A DNA stretch of 64,000 nt from Streptomyces sp. TLI_105 (GCF_900105415.1 NZ_FNSM01000001.1:2766501-2830500); one strand, 5' to 3'; shown: positions 42,470 to 51,306, numbered from the stretch's first letter. Notes: a model not told the origin generated them from the letters alone. Program-made: numbers and translations.

Positions 42470-43132
42470 ATGCGCCACCCCAAGGTCCTCACCTCCGTGC
42501 TGACCGCCGCCCTCGGTCTCGGTCTCGCCGCTTCCCTCGGCACGGCCCCGGCGGCAGCGGTCGGCACGGGCACCACCGGCACCCTCGGCACCACCGGCAA
42601 CGCCGCCGTGGCGTACGCCGGTTCGGCCGAGGAGGCCAAGGCCAACCAGGCCTTCTTCGACGCCGTCGTGAAGTCGGTGGCGAAGAAGCGGGCCGCCACC
42701 CCCGGCGCGACCGCCGTCACCGTCGTCTACAGCACCGCCAACGCGCCGACCTTCCGCACCCAGATCGCCCGCTCCGCCCAGATATGGAACAGCTCGGTGG
42801 TGAACGTCCGGCTCGTCGAGGGCAGCAACCCGGACTTCGCCTACTACGAGGGCAACGACTCCCGCGGCTCGTACGCCAGCACCGACGGCCACGGCAGCGG
42901 CTACATCTTCCTCGACTACCGGCAGAACCAGCAGTACAACTCGACCCGGGTCACCGCCCACGAGACCGGGCACGTCCTCGGGCTGCCGGACCACTACAGC
43001 GGCCCGTGCAGCGAGTTGATGTCGGGCGGCGGCCCCGGCACGTCCTGCCAGAACGCCCAGCCGAACGCGCAGGAGCGCTCCCGCGTCGACCAGCTGTGGC
43101 GTTACGGTCTCGCCTCCGCGTTCAAGGGCTGA
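42470..43132 (+). CDS. snpA: Snapalysin, small extracellular neutral metalloprotease
   Basis: Snapalysin (peptidase family M7) is the small secreted zinc protease of Streptomyces. The 220-aa precursor has a signal peptide (1-30, ending APAAA), a pro-region to about 80 and a mature domain of about 135 residues. The zinc motif [11 protein letters not shown] (His164, His168, Asp174) uses Asp as the third ligand, the family hallmark. One disulphide pair is likely (CSEL...TSCQN). The ATG at 42470 has AGGAGGAG upstream. It is divergent from its presumed activator and is followed by a terminator at 43151. Confidence 0.96.
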   Translation: MRHPKVLTSVLTAALGLGLAASLGTAPAAAVGTGTTGTLGTTGNAAVAYAGSAEEAKANQAFFDAVVKSVAKKRAATPGATAVTVVYSTANAPTFRTQIARSAQIWNSSVVNVRLVEGSNPDFAYYEGNDSRGSYASTDGHGSGYIFLDYRQNQQYNSTRVTAHETGHVLGLPDHYSGPCSELMSGGGPGTSCQNAQPNAQERSRVDQLWRYGLASAFKG

Positions 43133-43150
43133 CCGGAGTCGCGCGGGTAC

Positions 43151-43178
43151 GGCGGCGCCCCCTCCCCGGGGCGCCGCC
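43151..43178. terminator. Terminator after snpA
   Basis: The arms GGCGGCGCCCC and GGGGCGCCGCC (11 bp) enclose a six-base loop. It lies between convergent genes. Confidence 0.8.
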
Positions 43179-43187
43179 CTCCCGGTC

Positions 43188-43607
43188 TCAGGCCGCCTGG
43201 AGGAGCCTGCGGCCGAAGTCCGCGCCGGGTGGCAGCTGGCGCCGTACCCGCTCGAGGGCTTCCTCGAAGTCGCCCCCCGCGACGCACGCCTCGAAGGCGG
43301 CGCCGCCGTAGTGGAGCGTCAGGCTGAGGTCGGCGCGCTCGCCGAGCGTCAGCAGGCAGGCCAGTGTGGCCTGCTGGGCGGCGCCGTCCACGACGACGGG
43401 GAGCGGCAGGTCCCACTCCAGGACGCAGCCCGTGAGGGCCTGCCCGCCCTCGTCGGCGGCGCCGAGCGCGGCGAAGCCCTCGCCCGTGTACTCGATACCC
43501 CTGATCCGGGTGGTGACGCGCCGCCCGTCGGCCGTGATGACGATCGCTTCCGCGCCGCTGCGGTCCCGGTACCAGCCGGTCCAGACTTCTGTCGACTCCG
43601 ATGACAT
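43188..43607 (-). CDS. DUF6304-type conserved hypothetical protein
   Basis: This 139-aa cytoplasmic protein starts EVWTGWYRDRSGAEAIVITADGRRVTTRIRGIEYTGEGFAAL, continues through a Cys-containing strand (GCVLEWDLPLPVVVDG) and ends in a helix (FEEALERVRRQLPPGADFGRRLL). It matches streptomycete proteins filed as DUF6304, judged by eye. The ATG at 43607 is taken, although no strong ribosome site is visible. No metal motif, membrane helix or signal peptide is seen. Function is unknown. Confidence 0.7.
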   Translation of the reverse strand: MSSESTEVWTGWYRDRSGAEAIVITADGRRVTTRIRGIEYTGEGFAALGAADEGGQALTGCVLEWDLPLPVVVDGAAQQATLACLLTLGERADLSLTLHYGGAAFEACVAGGDFEEALERVRRQLPPGADFGRRLLQAA

Positions 43608-43649
43608 GCGCGGACTGTAGCCGTACGACGGGCTTCGCCGCGCGTCCGG

Positions 43650-43889
43650 TCACCCGGGGGCCGGACTTCTCCCGATCTCGCCGTTCTTGCCGGTCACGTG
43701 CGTGGTAGCGGCTTCCGCCCCCTCGTAGAGCGGGCAGTCGGGGTTGCGGCAGGGCTGCACCTCCCACTCCGGCACCCAGGCCCCGAGGACCTTGTGCCGG
43801 GTGGCCACCGTGGCGAGCGGTCCGCCGCAGGCCGGGCAGTGGTGCTCGGCCAGGGGGCCCCGCGTCGTGCGAGGCGTCTCCTCACCCAT
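43650..43889 (-). CDS. Small zinc-ribbon protein
   Basis: The 79-aa protein has a four-cysteine zinc ribbon: HCPACGG at residues 17-23 and QPCRNPDCPLYEG at about 45-57. Trp-rich strands (VLGAWVPEWEV) lie between them. This resembles half of a rubredoxin-like knuckle pair. The tail is disordered. I know no function for this family. It may be a small nucleic-acid- or protein-binding module. Confidence 0.65.
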   Translation of the reverse strand: MGEETPRTTRGPLAEHHCPACGGPLATVATRHKVLGAWVPEWEVQPCRNPDCPLYEGAEAATTHVTGKNGEIGRSPAPG

Positions 43890-43931
43890 GCATCCAGGGT
43901 AGGACGCCCCGCGCGACGCCGCCCGCCGCCG

Positions 43932-44513
43932 CTACCGCTTCCTGGTGTACGTACGGACGAGCACGCCGTTCTCGAAGGCGCGGACGTCGGCGAGGTCGAA
44001 GTCCCGGGGTTCGAAGCCGGCGCCGAACATCGGCATGCCGGTGCCGTAGACCTGCGGGTACGTCTTGATGACCAGCTCGTCGATCTCCTCGATGAGCTCG
44101 CCCGCGAGGGTGGAGCCGCCGCAGAGCCAGATGCCCAGGGGGCCGTCCTCGGCCTTGAGCTCGCGGACGCGGCCGACGAGGTCGTCGGCGATCAGCTCGA
44201 CGTTCGGGTGGGGCGACTCGGCGAGCGAGCGGGTGGCGACGAACTCGCGCAGGTGGTTGTACGGGCTGGTGACGCCGATGTCGAGGGCGAGCCGGTACGA
44301 GCCGAGTCCCTGGATGACGGTGTCGAAGTGCTTGTTCTCGCCGTCGACGCCGAGCATCTCCCGGCCCTGCGTCGGAATGGTCTCCGGGTATTCGGTGCCC
44401 ATCCAGGCCATGTACGGCCCTTCCGAGTACCTGAACATGGAGGTGGCATCGCCCTCGGGGTCGCCGATGAAGCCGTCGATGGTGCAGGCGATGTAGTAGG
44501 TGAGCTTGCGCAA
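43932..44513 (-). CDS. Dihydrofolate reductase-like (RibD C-terminal type) protein
   Basis: The 193-aa protein is of the DHFR/RibD-C superfamily, which uses NADPH to reduce pterin-like or other substrates. It starts RKLTYYIACTIDGFIGDPEGD, has VIQGLGSYRLALD and LIADDLVGRVRELK, then the cofactor loop GIWLCGGSTLAGELIEEIDEL. TTG 44513 is chosen: it has AGAGGG five bases upstream and restores the family start (RKLTYY). An earlier TTG at 44552 would place the start inside the inverted repeat at 44549-44588. It is divergent from a TetR gene, so repression by that protein is likely. Its true substrate is unknown. Confidence 0.8.
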   Translation of the reverse strand: MRKLTYYIACTIDGFIGDPEGDATSMFRYSEGPYMAWMGTEYPETIPTQGREMLGVDGENKHFDTVIQGLGSYRLALDIGVTSPYNHLREFVATRSLAESPHPNVELIADDLVGRVRELKAEDGPLGIWLCGGSTLAGELIEEIDELVIKTYPQVYGTGMPMFGAGFEPRDFDLADVRAFENGVLVRTYTRKR

Positions 44514-44548
44514 ACCGGCCCTCTTCGTCTCGGGAAGCGGCTGCAGTC

Positions 44549-44588
44549 GCAACCACGACAGTTATAGTGCTTCATCTGTAGTGGTTGC
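44549..44588. promoter_or_regulatory. 13-bp inverted repeat, likely TetR operator
   Basis: GCAACCACGACAG (44549-44561) and CTGTAGTGGTTGC (44576-44588) match at 12 of 13 positions around a 14-base spacer. The repeat sits midway between the divergent DHFR-like and TetR genes, where it can control both. Confidence 0.85.
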
Positions 44589-44615
44589 GCAAGACTTTTC
44601 CAGAAGGAGGCCGAC

Positions 44616-45191
44616 GTGGCGAGAAACCCGGAACGCCGTACGGCACTGCTCGACGCCGCGATCGAGGTCCTGGCCGACGAAGGTGCCCGCGGGCTGACCT
44701 TCCGGGCGGTCGACGCCCGGGCGGGCGTCCCCACCGGCACCTCGTCCAACTACTTCAGCGACCGGGACCAGCTGCTCTCCCAGGTCGCCGACCGGATCTT
44801 CGTACGACTCACCCCGGAGCCCGGCGCCATCGACGCCGCCCTGCTGCCGGCGCCCAGCCGTGAGCTGGTCGTCGAGCTGATGCGCTGGCTCGCCCGGCGC
44901 ATGACCGCCGAGCGCACCTGCTATCTGGGCCTCTTCGAGCTGCGCCTGGAGGCCGCGCGCCGCCCCGAGCTGCAGAAGCGGTTCACCGAGGTGCTCCGGG
45001 CCGACCTCGACCTGAACATCCGGCTCCATCTCGACTCCGGCATGCCGGGCGACGCGGACACCGTCCGGGTGCTCTACCACGCCCTCACCGGACTGCTCCT
45101 CGACCACTTCACCGTCCCCGGCCTCCTCGGTGACCGGGAGCTGGACGACATGATCGAGACCGTGGTCGCCCGGATCGTCCCCGACATGTGA
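44616..45191 (+). CDS. TetR-family transcriptional regulator
   Basis: The 191-aa protein has the TetR helix-turn-helix in residues 8-52 (TALLDAAIEVLADEGARGLTFRAVDARAGVPTGTSSNYFSDRDQLL). The all-helical ligand domain follows (WLARRMTAERTCYLGLFELRLEAARRPEL). The start is GTG 44616, with AAGGAGG five bases upstream. It is divergent from the DHFR-like gene across a 13-bp dyad that it probably binds. The inducer is unknown. Confidence 0.9.
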   Translation: MARNPERRTALLDAAIEVLADEGARGLTFRAVDARAGVPTGTSSNYFSDRDQLLSQVADRIFVRLTPEPGAIDAALLPAPSRELVVELMRWLARRMTAERTCYLGLFELRLEAARRPELQKRFTEVLRADLDLNIRLHLDSGMPGDADTVRVLYHALTGLLLDHFTVPGLLGDRELDDMIETVVARIVPDM

Positions 45192-45201
45192 GGACGGACC
45201 G

Positions 45202-46275
45202 TCAGCGCGTGCGCCGCGTGACGAACTCCGCGAGGGCGAGCAGGTCCTCCGCCGCCGCCAGATCCGGCACCGCCCGGGCCAGGTGCTCGACGGCGCGGCC
45301 CATGCGCTCGGCCGCCTGGGCCTGCGCCCAGTCACGCCCGCCGGCCCGCTCGACGGCGTCCGCCGCCGCCCGCACCGCCGCCGCGTCGAGGATGGGCCGG
45401 GAGTACAGCTCGGCCAGCTCCTCCCCGGCGGGGGTGCCGGAGGTGAGCGCCGCCACCACGGGGAGCGACTTCTTGTGGGCGACGAGGTCGGCGCCGGCCG
45501 GCTTGCCCGTGCGGTCCGGGTCGCCCCAGATGCCGATGAGGTCGTCGATCAGCTGGAAGGCGAGACCGGCCTCCCGGCCGAAGGCGTCCATCGCCGCGAC
45601 CTCCTCCTCCCCCGCCCCCGCGTAGAGCGCGCCGAGGGCGCAGGAACAGCCGAGCAGGGCACCGGTCTTGGCCGTGGCCATGGCCAGGCACTCGTCGAGG
45701 GAGACCTCGCGCGGGTCGCGCTGCTCGAAGGCGCAGTCGGCCTGCTGGCCGGCGCAGAGCTCGATGACGCAGGCGGCGAGGCGCGCGGAGGCCGCCGCGG
45801 AGGCCGGGTGCGGATCCTCGGCGAGCAACCGCAGGGCCAGCGCGCTCATCGCGTCGCCGGCCATGAGGGCGTCGGGGATGCCGAAGACGGTCCAGGCGGT
45901 GGGCCGGTGCCGGCGGGTCGGGTCCTCGTCGACGATGTCGTCGTGGAGCAGGGTGAAGTTGTGCGCGAGCTCCACCGCCGCCGCGGCCTTCACGGCCCGG
46001 GTCTCGTCGGCGCCGAGGGCACGGGCCGCCGCGAGGACCAGGGCGGGCCGGATCGCCTTGCCCGGCTGTCCCGCGTCCGGGGTGCCGTCGGCGCGCTCCC
46101 AGCCGAAGTGGTACATCGCCACCCGCCGTATGGAGCCGGGCAGGGACTCGACGGTCGAGCGCAGTTGGGGATGGACGGCGGTGCGCGTCCGGTCGAGGAG
46201 CGTCACGGCCCCCTGACCGTCGGCGACGGCATCCGCGCTGGTCATGGTCACGGTCTTTTCCTTCGCATCCTTCAC
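45202..46275 (-). CDS. Polyprenyl diphosphate synthase, probable encapsulin cargo
   Basis: This 357-aa trans-isoprenyl diphosphate synthase condenses IPP with allylic diphosphates. The first aspartate-rich motif is DDIVDEDPTRRHR (112-124) and the second is DDLIGIWGD (244-252), and AGDAMSALALRLL lies between. About 45 N-terminal residues are disordered and Ala/Asp-rich. Polyprenyl transferases beside family 2B encapsulins are recognised cargo enzymes, packaged through such disordered ends. It starts 89 bases after the encapsulin shell gene, same strand. The start is GTG 46275 after GAGGGAA; ATG (residue 11) is an alternative. Chain length (C10-C20) is not read from sequence. Confidence 0.88.
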   Translation of the reverse strand: MKDAKEKTVTMTSADAVADGQGAVTLLDRTRTAVHPQLRSTVESLPGSIRRVAMYHFGWERADGTPDAGQPGKAIRPALVLAAARALGADETRAVKAAAAVELAHNFTLLHDDIVDEDPTRRHRPTAWTVFGIPDALMAGDAMSALALRLLAEDPHPASAAASARLAACVIELCAGQQADCAFEQRDPREVSLDECLAMATAKTGALLGCSCALGALYAGAGEEEVAAMDAFGREAGLAFQLIDDLIGIWGDPDRTGKPAGADLVAHKKSLPVVAALTSGTPAGEELAELYSRPILDAAAVRAAADAVERAGGRDWAQAQAAERMGRAVEHLARAVPDLAAAEDLLALAEFVTRRTR

Positions 46276-46317
46276 GGCGTTCCCTCACGACGGTTCTTCG
46301 CCGTGCCGGGCCGGGCG

Positions 46318-46356
46318 CTCCCGGGGGCGGGCGGGTTCGGCCCCCGCCCCCGGGAG
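46318..46356 (-). terminator. Hairpin between encapsulin shell and polyprenyl synthase genes
   Basis: The 14-bp arms CTCCCGGGGGCGGG and CCCGCCCCCGGGAG enclose an 11-base loop. It begins 8 bases after the shell stop codon and has no strong T-run. It is likely an attenuator that lowers cargo transcription relative to shell. Confidence 0.72.
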
Positions 46357-46364
46357 CCGCCGGC

Positions 46365-47780
46365 TCAACGCCAGCGGCTGACCTCGACGTTCTCCAGGAC
46401 GCCGAGGGCGTCCGGGACGAGGATCGCCGCCGAGTAGTAGGCCGTGACCAGGTAGGAGATGATCGCCTGCTCGTCGATGCCCATGAAGCGGACGGAGAGG
46501 CTGGGCTCGATCTCGTCGGGGAGGCCGGTCTGGTGCAGACCGATGACGCCCTGGTCGGCCTCGCCGGTACGCATGCAGATGATCGAGGTGGTCCGGGCGT
46601 CCGAGACCGGGATCTTGTTGCACGGGTAGATCGGCACACCGCGCCAGGTCGGGATGCGGTTGCCCGCGATCTCGATCGTCTCGGGCACGAGTCCGCGCTT
46701 GTTGAGCTCGCGGCCGAAGGCGGCGATGGCGCGGGGGTGGGCGAGGAACATCTTGGAGCCCCGGCGGCGGGAGAGCAGCTCGTCCATGTCGTCCGGGCTG
46801 GGGACGCCGTCGTGCGGCTGGAGCCGCTGCCCGTAGTCGCAGTTGGAGAGGAGGCCGAACTCCTTGTTGTTGACGAGCTCGTGCTCCTGGCGCTCGCGGA
46901 GCGCCTCGACCGTGAGCCGCAACTGCTGCTCGGTCTGGTTCATCGGCTGGTTGTAGAGGTCGGCGACGCGGCTGTGGACCTTCAGCACGGTCTGGGCGAC
47001 GCTCAGCTCGTACTCACGGGGCGAGGCGTCGTAGTCGACGTAGGTGTGCGGGACGACCGCCTCGCCGACGTGGCCGGCGGAGAGGTCGATCGCGGCCTCG
47101 CCGTAGGTGTTGGTGCTCCGGTCGGGGGCGGAGGCCACGCCCGCGAGGTGGGCGGCGAGCGAGCCGGCGCGCTCCGCGAGGTTCCGCACGTCGTCCCGGG
47201 TGAGCTCCAGGACCGTGCAGGCGGTGGCGGCCCTGGCGGTCCAGTCCCAGGTGGCGTCCTCCTGGAGCAGGGCGTCCTCGCCGAGGTAGGCGCCGTCGGC
47301 GAGGACGCCGAGCACGGCCTCGTCGCCGTAGGGCCCCTCGCCGATCTGCTCGATGCGACCGTGCGCGAGGAGGTACACCCGGTCGGTGGGGGCGCCCGCC
47401 ACGGCGATGGTCTCGCCCGCCGCGTACTCCCGCTGGGTGCAGCGGGCCGCGAGCTCGGTCAGCGCGGCCTCGTCCTCGTAGCCTCGCAGTGCGGGGAGTT
47501 CGCCGAGTTCGGCGGGGATCACCGCGACGCGCTCTCCGGTCTGGACGAAGGTGACGCGGCCGTCACCCACGGAGTAGCTGAGCCTCCGGTTCACCCGGTA
47601 CGTGCCGCCCTGCACCTGGACCCACGGCAGCGTCCGCAGCAGCCACCGGGAGGTGATCTCCTGCATCTGCGGGGCCGATTTGGTGGTCGTGGCGAGGTTC
47701 CGCGCGGCGGCGGTGCCGAGACTCTGCTGCGGGGCCTGCTGCTCCGCGCGGACCTCGTCGCCAACCGAACCAACGGACAT
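46365..47780 (-). CDS. Family 2B encapsulin shell protein with cyclic-nucleotide-binding domain (EshA-like)
   Basis: The 471-aa protein matches the streptomycete EshA/EshB group, now understood as HK97-fold encapsulin shell proteins of family 2B. A disordered N-arm (1-35) leads into the fold ([27 protein letters not shown]). A cNMP-binding domain is inserted at about 100-205 ([28 protein letters not shown]). The capsid fold resumes with [30 protein letters not shown] and ends in a conserved A-domain ([32 protein letters not shown]). The ATG at 47780 follows GAGGGAG; length equals that known for EshA. The next gene encodes a polyprenyl synthase, the expected cargo. EshA has been tied to ppGpp, antibiotic production and sporulation. 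Confidence 0.92.
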   Translation of the reverse strand: MSVGSVGDEVRAEQQAPQQSLGTAAARNLATTTKSAPQMQEITSRWLLRTLPWVQVQGGTYRVNRRLSYSVGDGRVTFVQTGERVAVIPAELGELPALRGYEDEAALTELAARCTQREYAAGETIAVAGAPTDRVYLLAHGRIEQIGEGPYGDEAVLGVLADGAYLGEDALLQEDATWDWTARAATACTVLELTRDDVRNLAERAGSLAAHLAGVASAPDRSTNTYGEAAIDLSAGHVGEAVVPHTYVDYDASPREYELSVAQTVLKVHSRVADLYNQPMNQTEQQLRLTVEALRERQEHELVNNKEFGLLSNCDYGQRLQPHDGVPSPDDMDELLSRRRGSKMFLAHPRAIAAFGRELNKRGLVPETIEIAGNRIPTWRGVPIYPCNKIPVSDARTTSIICMRTGEADQGVIGLHQTGLPDEIEPSLSVRFMGIDEQAIISYLVTAYYSAAILVPDALGVLENVEVSRWR

Positions 47781-48033
47781 GGAACTCCCTCTCGTATGAC
47801 TGAGTTGCGAGAGAAGCCTTTCAGCACGGAGCGTGTCGGCGCCATTACACATTCGGGTGGGACTGTTCGGTGATCTTCGGGGCATGTCACGCGATTTCCA
47901 TCCGAACAGCTCAGCCCCACCCGTCCCCTGACGTTCTGTCCGGATCGACTCGCACACGGTCCGAACGGATGGCAGCGGAGTGGCGGACTCCGGTACTCCG
48001 GAAGCTCACCCCGTCCTCCGGAAGGAGTCGGTC

Positions 48034-48624
48034 ATGGCCTCACCCATGTCCGCGAACAGGTTCCTCGGCGCGCTGCGCGACGAGGGCCTCGCGGTCGTCC
48101 AGGTCGGCGACTGGTCCACCCACAACCGCAACCACAAGGGCCCCTGGGGCCCGGTGCACGGCGTGATGATCCACCACACCGTGACCCGCGGCACCGCCCA
48201 CACCGTCCGGATCTGCCGGGACGGTTACGAGTCCCTCCCGGGGCCCCTCTGCCACGGCGTGATCGCCAAGGACGGCACGGTCCACCTCGTCGGCTACGGG
48301 CGCGCCAACCACGCGGGGCTCGGCGACGACGAGGTCCTCCGGGCGGTCATCGCCGAGCGGCGGCTGCCGCCGGACGACGAGGCCACCACGGACGGCAACC
48401 GGCACTTCTACGGCTTCGAGTGCGAGAACCTCGGCGACGGCGAGGACCCGTGGCCGAAGGTCCAGCTGGAGGCCATCGCGAAGGCGGCGGCCGCCGTCTG
48501 CCGGGCGCACGGCTGGACGCACCGCTCGGTCATCGGGCACCGGGAGTGGCAGCCGGGCAAGGTGGACCCGCGCGGGTTCACGATGGCGTCGATGCGGGAG
48601 CGGATCGCCGACCTGCTGCGCTGA
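48034..48624 (+). CDS. N-acetylmuramoyl-L-alanine amidase (amidase_2), endolysin-like
   Basis: The 196-aa enzyme cuts the amide bond between MurNAc and L-Ala of peptidoglycan. The zinc-amidase fold shows VMIHHTVTRGT (first His ligand), CHGVIAKDGTVHLVGYGRANHAG, FYGFECENLGDGEDPW and SVIGHREWQPGKVDPRGF (second His and general acid). There is no signal peptide or wall-binding domain. That is the form of phage endolysins, and it implies release through a holin-like or lytic route, or an intracellular role. The ATG at 48034 has GAAGGAG six bases upstream. It is divergent from the encapsulin gene. Confidence 0.9.
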   Translation: MASPMSANRFLGALRDEGLAVVQVGDWSTHNRNHKGPWGPVHGVMIHHTVTRGTAHTVRICRDGYESLPGPLCHGVIAKDGTVHLVGYGRANHAGLGDDEVLRAVIAERRLPPDDEATTDGNRHFYGFECENLGDGEDPWPKVQLEAIAKAAAAVCRAHGWTHRSVIGHREWQPGKVDPRGFTMASMRERIADLLR

Positions 48625-48709
48625 CCCCCTCGGAGGCGTCTTGCCGATCGGGCGGGCTCGCGAGGCCTGATCGGCGGGACACCCGCCGAGGGGCGGCGAG
48701 AATGGCCGG

Positions 48710-49714
48710 GTGAACGTGCTCGACCTGTCCCGTCTGCGGCCCCGCCTCCCCTCGCCCCTGGAGCCGGTGGAGGACGAGCGCTTCGCCCGGCGCGGTCTCA
48801 CGCTGCTGCTGAAGCGCGAGGACCTCATCCATCCCGACCTGCCGGGCAACAAGTGGCGCAAGCTCGCGCTCAACCTGCGCGAGGCGGCCGGGCGGCCCGT
48901 GCTCACGTTCGGCGGCGCGTACTCCAACCACCTGCGGGCGACGGCCGCCGCCGGCCGGCTGCTCGGCTTCCCGACGGTCGGGGTGGTCCGCGGCGACGAG
49001 CTGGCGGGGCGGCCGCTCAACCCCTCGCTCGCGCGGTGCGCGGCGGACGGGATGCGGCTGGAGTTCGTGGACCGGGCCACGTACCGCGCGAAGAACGACC
49101 CGGCCACGCTCGCGGCGCTCCTGGAGCGGGCCCCCGCGGGCGCGTACGTGGTCCCGGAGGGCGGCAGCAACGCGCTCGCCGTCCACGGGTGCGTGGAGCT
49201 GGGCCGTGAGCTCGTCGGCGCGGCTGACACGGTCGCGGTCGCCTGCGGCACGGGCGGCACCCTGGCGGGGCTCGCGGCCGGGCTCTCCCCGGGGCAGCGG
49301 GCGCTGGGCGTCCCGGTCCTCAAGGGCGGCTTCCTCGGCCGGGAGGTGCGCGCCCTCCAGGAGGCGGCCTTCGGCGGGCCGCGCGGGGAGTGGAGCCTGG
49401 ACGAGCGTTTCCACTGCGGGGGCTACGCGCGCGTGTCCCCCGCTCTGGAGGCGTTCGCACAGAACTTCGAGGATCGGCATGGACTCGCCATCGAGCGGCT
49501 GTATGTCGCCAAAATGCTGTACGGCCTGACGGCCCTCGCGGAGGAGGGCGCCTTCCCGGCGGGCACCCGGCTCGCGGCGGTGATCACGGGGGCGCCGGAG
49601 GACGGGGCACGAGATGCCGGGGCGCCGGAGGACGGACCGCGGGAGGCCGGGGCGCCGGAGGCCACGTCGAGGGGCGCCAAGGCGTCGGAGGACAGGCCCC
49701 GGGACACCCCTTAG
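48710..49714 (+). CDS. PLP-dependent ACC deaminase / D-cysteine desulfhydrase-like protein
   Basis: The 334-aa protein is a fold-type II PLP enzyme of the ACC deaminase/D-cysteine desulfhydrase family. The PLP lysine lies in LLKREDLIHPDLPGNKWRKL (Lys48 or near), the substrate loop is TFGGAYSNHLRATAAAG, and the phosphate cup is ACGTGGTLAGLAAG. True ACC deaminases need a second Tyr pair that I cannot place, so D-cysteine desulfhydrase activity is at least as likely. The C-terminal 40 residues are an unusual 10-residue repeat (GAPEDGARDA and variants) with no family counterpart. The start is GTG 48710. Its stop overlaps that of the antiporter gene by four bases, tail to tail. Confidence 0.85.
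   Translation: MNVLDLSRLRPRLPSPLEPVEDERFARRGLTLLLKREDLIHPDLPGNKWRKLALNLREAAGRPVLTFGGAYSNHLRATAAAGRLLGFPTVGVVRGDELAGRPLNPSLARCAADGMRLEFVDRATYRAKNDPATLAALLERAPAGAYVVPEGGSNALAVHGCVELGRELVGAADTVAVACGTGGTLAGLAAGLSPGQRALGVPVLKGGFLGREVRALQEAAFGGPRGEWSLDERFHCGGYARVSPALEAFAQNFEDRHGLAIERLYVAKMLYGLTALAEEGAFPAGTRLAAVITGAPEDGARDAGAPEDGPREAGAPEATSRGAKASEDRPRDTP
49591..49680. repeat. 30-bp coding tandem repeats at the 3' end of the PLP-enzyme gene
   Basis: Units starting GGCGCCGGAG lie at 49591, 49621 and 49651. They encode GAPEDGARDA, GAPEDGPREA and GAPEATSRGA, and a fourth degenerate unit (KASEDRPRDT) precedes the stop. The repeats look disordered and lie outside the enzyme fold. Confidence 0.9.
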
Positions 49715-51306
49715 TCGTCCATCTCCCGGTAGGCCGCCGCCTCCTCCAGGTCCAGGCGGCGGAGCAGGGTGCGCATCATCTCGTCGTCGATCCGGCGGGC
49801 GTCGCGCAGCTGGACGAAGACCTCGCGCTCGGCGTCGATCACCTCGCGCGAGAGGCGCCGGTAGGTGTCGTCCGCGGTCTCCCCCGTGATCTCGTTGACC
49901 GCGCCGAGGCGTTCCCACACGGCGTTGCGGCGACGCTCCAGGACCGTGCGCAGCCGGTCGGCGAGGGGCTTCGGCAGGGCGTTGCGCTCGTCGGCGAGGA
50001 GCGCGTCGAGGCGTTCCTCGGCGGCCCGCGAGGCCTCGCTCTGGGCCTGCGCCTCGGCCAGGGTCTCGGCGTACCGGTCGCGTCCGGGGAGCTTCAGGAG
50101 CCGGATCAGGGGCGGCAGGGTGAGGCCCTGCACCACGAGGGTGCCGATCACGGTGGTGAAGGTGAGGAAGAGGACGAGGTTCCGGGCCGGGAAGTCCACC
50201 CCGTCGGTGACGACGGGGATGGAGAAGGCGATGGCCAGGGAGACCACGCCGCGCATGCCGGCCCAGCCGACGACGAGCGGTGCCCGCCAGTCCACCTCGG
50301 GCTCCCGCTCCCGGATGCCCGAGGAGATCCAGCGGGGCAGGAAGGTCGCCGGGTAGACCCAGACGAACCGGACGACGACCACGGCGACGAAGACCCCGGC
50401 CGCGTACCAGGCCGCCTCCCCGATGCCGTACCGGCCGAGTCCCTCGACGACGTACGGCAGCTGGAGGCCGATCAGGGCGAAGACGGAGGACTCCAGGACG
50501 AAGGCGACCATCTTCCAGACGGCCTCCTCCTGGAGCCGGGTCGCGAAGTCGACCTTCCAGGCCTTGTGGCCGAGGAAGAGGCCGACCACGACGACCGCGA
50601 GCACGCCGGAGGCGCCGACCTCCTCGGCGGCGGCGTACGCGATGAACGGGATGAGCAGGGACAGGGTGTTCTGGAGGAGGGCCTCGCGCAGATGCGTGCG
50701 GAGCCAGTGGATCGGGACCATCAGGACCAGACCGACGCCGATGCCGCCGATCGCCGCGAGCGCGAACTCCCCGAAGCCGCCGGCCCAGCTGACGCCCTCG
50801 CCGACGGCGGCCGCGAGGGCGACCTTGTACGCGGTGATCGCGGTGGCGTCGTTCACGAGGGACTCGCCCTGGAGGATCGTGGTGATCCGGTTCGGCAGGC
50901 CGAGCCTGCGGGCGATGGCGGTGGCGGCGACCGCGTCCGGCGGGGCGATCACGGCGCCGAGCACCAGGGCGGCGGTGAGCGGCAGGTCGGGCACGAGGAT
51001 GTAGGCGAGCCAGCCCACGGCCACGGTGGCGAAGAGGACGTACCCGACGGAGAGCAGCGCGACGGGCCGGATGTTGGCCCGCAGGTCGAGGTACGAGGAT
51101 TCGACGGCGGCCGTGTAGAGGAGCGGGGGCAGGATCACCGGGAGCACGATGTGCGGGTCGAGGGTGTAGTCGGGGACCCCCGGGACGTACGAGGCGGCGA
51201 GGCCGACCGCGACGAGCAGCAGCGGGGCGGGCACCGGGGACCTGCGGGCGAACCCGGCCACGGCGGCGCTCGCCGCCACCAGTGCCACCAGCTGTAGTGC
51301 GTCCAT
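49711..51306 (-). CDS. CPA1-family Na+/H+ antiporter
   Basis: The 531-aa membrane protein exchanges Na+ or K+ for H+. It has about twelve hydrophobic helices in residues 1-415. Ion-site signatures are ALVLGAVIAPPDAVAATAIARRL and QGESLVNDATAI (helices 5-6), and RGVVSLAIAFSIP lies near helix 10. The last 115 residues are a soluble helical tail (RDRYAETLAEAQAQSEASRAAEERL...) typical of the YjcE-type bacterial group, probably regulatory. The ATG at 51306 is chosen over 51348 because the first helix starts right after it. It is divergent from the UBP zinc-finger gene with only 40 bases between the starts. Confidence 0.92.
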   Translation of the reverse strand: MDALQLVALVAASAAVAGFARRSPVPAPLLLVAVGLAASYVPGVPDYTLDPHIVLPVILPPLLYTAAVESSYLDLRANIRPVALLSVGYVLFATVAVGWLAYILVPDLPLTAALVLGAVIAPPDAVAATAIARRLGLPNRITTILQGESLVNDATAITAYKVALAAAVGEGVSWAGGFGEFALAAIGGIGVGLVLMVPIHWLRTHLREALLQNTLSLLIPFIAYAAAEEVGASGVLAVVVVGLFLGHKAWKVDFATRLQEEAVWKMVAFVLESSVFALIGLQLPYVVEGLGRYGIGEAAWYAAGVFVAVVVVRFVWVYPATFLPRWISSGIREREPEVDWRAPLVVGWAGMRGVVSLAIAFSIPVVTDGVDFPARNLVLFLTFTTVIGTLVVQGLTLPPLIRLLKLPGRDRYAETLAEAQAQSEASRAAEERLDALLADERNALPKPLADRLRTVLERRRNAVWERLGAVNEITGETADDTYRRLSREVIDAEREVFVQLRDARRIDDEMMRTLLRRLDLEEAAAYREMDD

